A DNA stretch of 56,105 nt from contig JBJXHH010000076.1 in NCBI GenBank assembly GCA_046160675.1, positions 1 through 56,105 on the forward strand, read 5' to 3'. Below the pieces are notes generated by a model. It was not told where the DNA came from and did no database searches. It saw only the letters and a program-made list of their open reading frames with translations. The position numbers were made by a program, and so were the translations under genes. Within the stretch, counting starts at the first letter, position 1; each line of letters starts with the position of its first letter. Source of the DNA: JACMJP01 sp046160675 (GTDB taxonomy: Bacteria; Bacteroidota; Bacteroidia; Chitinophagales; BACL12). Shown here piece after piece: positions 52,189-56,105 of the stretch.

Positions 52189-52203
52189 TTCCAATTTTTG
52201 GAA
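52189..52203. promoter_or_regulatory. Palindrome TTCCA-N5-TGGAA, site F
   Basis: Perfect arms with spacer ATTTT, in the 165-base gap before the DUF1972 glycosyltransferase, about 100 bases from its ATG. An extra TGGAA half-site lies at 52180-52184. Confidence 0.6.
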
Positions 52204-52256
52204 TGCAACGCCCTATTTACTCTCTGAAACCACAAGGCCATAGGGAGTCAAAAAAA

Positions 52257-52271
52257 TGGCATATATTTTTT
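52257..52271 (+). promoter_or_regulatory. Possible sigma-54 -24 element with poor -12
   Basis: TGGCAT (52257-52262) is a consensus -24 element, 45 bases before the ATG at 52303, close to the geometry at 46537. The position where GC of the -12 should be (52270-52271) is TT, so this is only half a match. Confidence 0.3.
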
Positions 52272-52302
52272 ATACATCTAAAAAGAACAATTAGTTGTTA
52301 AC

Positions 52303-53445
52303 ATGAAACGCATTGCAATTATAGGAACCGCAGGTGTGCCGGCGAGATACGGAGGGTTTGAAACCTTGGCAGAGCAGTTAGTAAATACGCTTTCTAATCA
52401 ATATTCTTTTATAGTATATTGTACAAAGTCACTTTATACAAAAGAAGAAAGATCAAAATCAAATAATGAAAATTTCAAACACTTGTATTTGCCATTACAG
52501 GCGAATGGGAAAAGTAGTATTTTGTATGATTTTGTATCAATGCTACATGCAATTTTTTATGCAGATATCTTGTTAGTATTGGGCGTTTCGGGTGCCATAC
52601 TATTTCCTGTTCTCAGGTTATTTACTAATAAAAAACTTATTGTAAATATTGATGGTATTGAATGGCGAAGAGACAAATGGAAAGGTATAGCTAAATGGTA
52701 TTTGAAGTTGAGCGAAAGGGTTGCTGTGAATTATGCGCATACCTGTATAGCAGATAATAAAGCCATTCAGGATTATGTTTTTGAAACTTATCACAAGAAT
52801 GCAATTCTTGCAGAATATGGTGCTGATCACACTATGCAACAACAATTCAGCGCCGAACTGAAAAGGAAATACCCATTCATATATTTACCCTACGCATTTG
52901 TTGTTTGCCGAATAGAACCTGAAAATAATACTCATTTAATATTAGAAGCATTTTCAAAAGACCCAACCAAACAATTAGTCATTGTTGGCAACTGGGAAAA
53001 TAGTTTGTATGGAAAAGCATTACTAGATAAATATTCTCAAACTTTAAACATCCATTTACTTGGCCCCATTTACGAACAGGTTACCCTAAATATGCTGCGC
53101 AGTAATTGTTTTGTTTATATACATGGCCACAGCGCCGGAGGTACAAATCCATCCTTAATTGAAGCAATGTATTTAGGGTTGCCCATACTTGCATTTGATG
53201 TAAGTTATAACAGGGAGTCAACGGAAAATAAGGCTCACTATTTTGAAAATGTGCAAACATTAACAACTCAGCTAAAAACATTACGATTAAATGATTTAAT
53301 GGAAAATGGAAAAAACATGAAAGAAATAGCTGACAGAAGATACAGGTGGGAAATTATAGCAGCAAAATATAATGACATGTTCACAACTGCCATTAAAAAG
53401 AAAAGAGAAAAAAAGTCATTGGTAATGCAAAACCAAATAGGTTAG
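52303..53445 (+). CDS. DUF1972-type glycosyltransferase (rhamnosyltransferase-like)
   Basis: A 380-residue GT-B enzyme whose start IAIIGTAGVPARYGGFETLAE is the DUF1972 signature found in rhamnosyl- and related transferases of O-antigen clusters. VNIDGIEWRRDKWKG and the donor-half HGHSAGGTNPSLIEAMYLGLPILAFD support this. It is preceded by a gap with a palindrome and a possible -24 element, so it may open a separate transcript with the WecA-like gene. Confidence 0.87.
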   Translation: MKRIAIIGTAGVPARYGGFETLAEQLVNTLSNQYSFIVYCTKSLYTKEERSKSNNENFKHLYLPLQANGKSSILYDFVSMLHAIFYADILLVLGVSGAILFPVLRLFTNKKLIVNIDGIEWRRDKWKGIAKWYLKLSERVAVNYAHTCIADNKAIQDYVFETYHKNAILAEYGADHTMQQQFSAELKRKYPFIYLPYAFVVCRIEPENNTHLILEAFSKDPTKQLVIVGNWENSLYGKALLDKYSQTLNIHLLGPIYEQVTLNMLRSNCFVYIHGHSAGGTNPSLIEAMYLGLPILAFDVSYNRESTENKAHYFENVQTLTTQLKTLRLNDLMENGKNMKEIADRRYRWEIIAAKYNDMFTTAIKKKREKKSLVMQNQIG

Positions 53446-53477
53446 GAATTTATTAAAATGCACACAACACACACACT

Positions 53478-54590
53478 ATGAATTATATTTACTCAGCGTT
53501 AACCATTATTGCCCCCCTAATAATACTTTCTTTTATCGGTGTTCGGCTTTTGGTTCCCAAAATAATTGCTTACGCATTTAACAATAACCTAACTGATAAA
53601 CCTAATGACAGAAAAGTTCATCATAATGCAATTCCCAGGTTGGGAGGAATTGCATTCGGAGGCACCCTCCTACTTATTTTTACCGGTTATGTAATACTTG
53701 ATGGAAGCCTTGGTTCGTTAGCTACACTGATTGCTTTGAGTCTCATTTTTATTACCGGCCTTATGGATGATATTAAAGAAATAAAAGCAAAAAAGAAATT
53801 TGTAATTCAAATTGTAGCCGCAGTAATTATAGCATCAGAAGGAATCCGCATTACACATTTATGGGGCCTGTTTGGTATCAATGAACTCAGTATTTTCTAT
53901 CAATATGTAATAACCGTTATTATACTTGTAGGTATTACAAATTCTTTTAATTTAATTGATGGAATAGATGGCCTTGCTGCCGGAATTGGTTTGATAAATT
54001 CATTTGCACTGGGATGTATGGCTTTTTATGCCTCCTTCACGGAAATTGCAGTTCTGAATTTCACTTTGGCAGGAGGGCTTTTTGCTTTTTTGTTTTTCAA
54101 CTTCAACCCCGCAAAAATTTTTATGGGAGACAGCGGATCCACCCTCATTGGTTTTTTAATGGGTGTTTCTGCCTTATATCTTGCTACCCATCATGAAAGT
54201 TTTCAAACTATAAATGTACCCATTGCTATGTTTGGTATTTTATTATTGCCTGTCTTTGATACAATAAGAATTCTTGTTGAGCGAATAATAAGAGGCGTTT
54301 CGCCGTTCACTGCTGAAAAGAATCACATTCATCATCTGCTTTTAGAAACAGGGTTAAATCATAAGAAATCTTCCATTATTTTATACATATCGAATATTCT
54401 TATTATCATTTTCTCAATGTTTATTCAGCAGATTGTGAGCATGACGGATGCTATAATTTTAACCTTCACTTTTGGAATTTTACTTTTTGAGGCTTGTACA
54501 ATCAAAAACATCTTATATTCCAAAAAAACAAGGCTTAAAAACATGCTTAATTTAATTGAACTGGAAAGGGAAAATACACTTATAAAATAA
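53478..54590 (+). CDS. WecA/TagO-like polyprenyl-phosphate sugar-1-phosphate transferase
   Basis: A 370-residue polytopic enzyme of the MraY/WecA superfamily that starts repeat-unit synthesis by moving a HexNAc-1-phosphate to undecaprenyl phosphate. Motifs: DKPNDRKVHHNAIPRLGG, the Asp pair in ITGLMDD, NSFNLIDGIDGLAAG, FNPAKIFMGDSGST and the C-terminal HIHHLLLETG. WecA-type loops and location separate it from MraY at 18.3 kb. It lies unusually at the distal end of the cluster. A long CA-repeat leader (53461-53476) precedes the ATG. Confidence 0.93.
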   Translation: MNYIYSALTIIAPLIILSFIGVRLLVPKIIAYAFNNNLTDKPNDRKVHHNAIPRLGGIAFGGTLLLIFTGYVILDGSLGSLATLIALSLIFITGLMDDIKEIKAKKKFVIQIVAAVIIASEGIRITHLWGLFGINELSIFYQYVITVIILVGITNSFNLIDGIDGLAAGIGLINSFALGCMAFYASFTEIAVLNFTLAGGLFAFLFFNFNPAKIFMGDSGSTLIGFLMGVSALYLATHHESFQTINVPIAMFGILLLPVFDTIRILVERIIRGVSPFTAEKNHIHHLLLETGLNHKKSSIILYISNILIIIFSMFIQQIVSMTDAIILTFTFGILLFEACTIKNILYSKKTRLKNMLNLIELERENTLIK

Positions 54591-54599
54591 CACACACAT

Positions 54600-55088
54600 A
54601 TGAAAACAGAAATACTTTTAATTGACAAAAATGCTGATTTCTCTGAAAACATTGCATCCTTACTCTCTAACAATTTTACTAAGGATGTTCAGGTTTATAA
54701 TTCTCTTGAAGAAATGCCAGAGAAAAGTCCCGACGTAAAACGGATTGTTATTTATATTATGACTGTACCGCCGGACACAAACTATCATCATCAGCATATT
54801 GAAGAAAAAAGAAAGTCTCTGGCGTTTGATTATATTATAGTACTTACAAAAGAAAATACAATCAAGTCTGCTCTCAACTTTATAAAAGCAGGTGCAATTG
54901 ACTGCATTGAATTAGACGAAAAATTCTACGCAAAGCTAGATGATACATTAACAAATGTTTTTAAGTTCATGTCATTAAAGGAGAACATCAATACAATAGA
55001 CTCAAAATTGGATATCAGGTCAAGGCAACTAATTGGATCCATATCTCTAACCATTTTACTTATCACATTAGCATTTTTGATGTTTTAA
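54600..55088 (+). CDS. Degenerate receiver-domain protein with C-terminal membrane anchor
   Basis: A 162-residue protein. The first ~120 residues follow the receiver pattern: ILLIDKNADF at strand 1, IIVLT at strand 4 and IKAGAIDCIEL at the end. However, the strand-3 phospho-acceptor Asp is missing (IVIYIMTVPPD) and the conserved Lys is absent, so phosphorylation is not expected. The last 22 residues (LIGSISLTILLITLAFLMF) form one membrane helix, leaving the domain in the cytoplasm as a tail-anchored protein. It follows the WecA-like gene by 9 bases with a CA-repeat leader. Role unknown; a scaffold or sensor for the cluster is a guess. Confidence 0.72.
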   Translation: MKTEILLIDKNADFSENIASLLSNNFTKDVQVYNSLEEMPEKSPDVKRIVIYIMTVPPDTNYHHQHIEEKRKSLAFDYIIVLTKENTIKSALNFIKAGAIDCIELDEKFYAKLDDTLTNVFKFMSLKENINTIDSKLDIRSRQLIGSISLTILLITLAFLMF

Positions 55089-55459
55089 TTTTTATTGAAT
55101 GAAATAAACTAAGTTAAGGTTATTCCATAAATAATAAAGTGCATCACTTGTAAAATGATTAAGTATCTATAGTACTTAAAAGTTTGATGCATTGATATAT
55201 TCCATAAGCATAAATTTACATTTGGTTCATATTACAAACATGCATTGGATTCTTTTCTATTGAAAAAACTTTATTCATTGTGTTTCTCTTCTTGCCCTAT
55301 ATTTTATGGTAGAAAAATAAATAAATCATTACCTGCCATTCTTTTATAATTCAAAGACTTACAGAAGTCCTGTACAGATACAAATGCAACTTGGAAACTG
55401 AAGACAGAACATGGATTGCATTTATTTGTGTACTTTTAGTCATAAGAAATATTCTGTTT
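55089..55459. other. 371-base intergenic region, no gene seen
   Basis: AT-rich and without a convincing ORF, RNA gene or terminator. ATTCCATAA occurs twice (near 55121 and 55200) without the TGGAA partner arm. TACTTTTA at 55431-55438, 22 bases before the protease start, is a weak -7 candidate. Confidence 0.4.
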
Positions 55460-56105
55460 ATGAAAAAACCTTTTGCCATTTTCCTCTTCACGATAAGTGC
55501 ATTTCTTTTGCAGGCACAAAACATTGAATATAAAACAGATACCGCTGCCTTACAATCACTTGGAAAGGAATTCCTTAAATACAGGAATCAAAAAACATTT
55601 GCGGAAGACTTCTTACATCAAAGAAATCTACCATTTTCATTTTTAACTGCAGACAGCAGTTATGCAGAAATTAAATCACTGGAAAACGGTTTACCTGTTT
55701 TTTATACAACCGATAATGTAAACTCCTGTAAAACCATTTCTTCCAACCAGGTTTGGAGTGGAGGAACAGCAGGGCTTTCACTATCAGGAAATGGTATTTC
55801 ACTCCGTATCTGGGATGGCGGTTCAGTTTCTCTTTCTCACCAGGAAATTACAGGAAGGTCCACCCTGGGTTCCGGGCAGGATGCATCTGTGCATTATCAT
55901 GCGGCGCATGTGGCCGGAACTATGATTGCCTCAGGAGTGAACTCATCAGCAAAGGGGCATGCATATGATGCCGATCTTGTTAGTTTTGATTGGAACTTTG
56001 ATATTGAAGAAATTTCTGATGAAGTTGCAAACGGAATGTTGCTTTCAAATCATTCTTACGGAATTGCCGGTGGATGGGAAGGAACAATATGGTATGGTGA
56101 TCCTG
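55460..56105 (+). CDS. Subtilisin-like S8 family serine protease, partial (3' end beyond window)
   Basis: The ORF opens at the ATG at 55460 and runs open to the window end (215 codons seen). It starts with a signal peptide (MKKPFAIFLFTISAFLLQAQ) and a propeptide-like stretch. The S8 Asp motif follows as IRIWDGG-type (LRIWDGGSVSLSHQE) and the His motif as HAAHVAGTMIASG, in which the usual HGTHVAGT has Ala-Ala for Gly-Thr. The catalytic Ser region is outside the window. It is a secreted protease, probably with a T9SS tail by analogy with relatives, which cannot be checked here. Confidence 0.87.
   Translation, partial: MKKPFAIFLFTISAFLLQAQNIEYKTDTAALQSLGKEFLKYRNQKTFAEDFLHQRNLPFSFLTADSSYAEIKSLENGLPVFYTTDNVNSCKTISSNQVWSGGTAGLSLSGNGISLRIWDGGSVSLSHQEITGRSTLGSGQDASVHYHAAHVAGTMIASGVNSSAKGHAYDADLVSFDWNFDIEEISDEVANGMLLSNHSYGIAGGWEGTIWYGDP

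Noticed and set aside
52143..52301. A 52-codon ORF that fills the gap between two glycosyltransferase genes.
   Set aside because: It overlaps the TTCCA-N5-TGGAA palindrome and the -24-like element, resembles no family, and open frames of this size are expected by chance in AT-rich DNA.

Overview
The window comes from a low-GC Bacteroidota chromosome, probably near the Chitinophagales/Saprospirales-type lineages, although the sequence does not fix the order. The main signs are type IX secretion (T9SS) C-terminal domains of type A (three tandem proteins at 4.6-9.1 kb) and type B/CHU_C (a 1556-residue PKD protein), several TAnnTTTG promoter -7 elements, almost no Shine-Dalgarno sequences, and a division/cell-wall cluster without murF or ddl.

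Layout. 0-4.6 kb: housekeeping genes (accD, a small secreted protein, a YjbQ-family protein, lpdA, a formimidoylglutamase-like ureohydrolase). 4.6-9.1 kb: three tandem secreted proteins, each with an iodothyronine-deiodinase-like thioredoxin domain, an Ig-like domain and a T9SS tail. 9.3-24.9 kb: a complete minus-strand dcw cluster, mraZ-rsmH-ftsL-ftsI-murE-mraY-murD-ftsW-murG-murC-ftsQ-ftsA-ftsZ, with four 10-bp-phased MraZ-type boxes in front and a good terminator behind. 25.2-30.4 kb: a DNA-damage-type cassette. A self-cleaving XRE/S24 repressor, TcmP, a DUF5131 three-Cys protein and a Y-family polymerase run on the minus strand. A PA0069-type radical SAM protein runs divergently from a shared pair of palindromic operators. 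30.6-36.7 kb: a small secreted protein, an SGNH hydrolase and the PKD protein.

37.4-55.1 kb: an exopolysaccharide locus with built-in signalling. It begins with an NtrC-type sigma-54 activator and a stand-alone Hpt protein. Next come a Wza-like export lipoprotein fused to an intact response-regulator receiver, a Wzc-like co-polymerase, a flippase, a Wzy-like polymerase, four glycosyltransferases, an acyltransferase, a three-module APH/nucleotidyltransferase/thymidylate-kinase-like protein and a WecA-like initiating transferase. It ends with a degenerate receiver carrying a C-terminal membrane anchor. A palindrome TTCCA-N5-TGGAA recurs before the activator gene (three good copies), before the three-module protein (one copy plus a variant, followed by a GG-N10-GC sigma-54 promoter) and before the DUF1972 glycosyltransferase (one copy plus a TGGCA -24 element). 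The simplest reading is that the activator controls itself and the internal promoters of its own cluster. The window ends inside a subtilisin-like S8 protease gene.

No tRNA, rRNA, CRISPR array, insertion sequence or integrase was seen. All functional calls rest on motif recognition by eye; no database search was possible.
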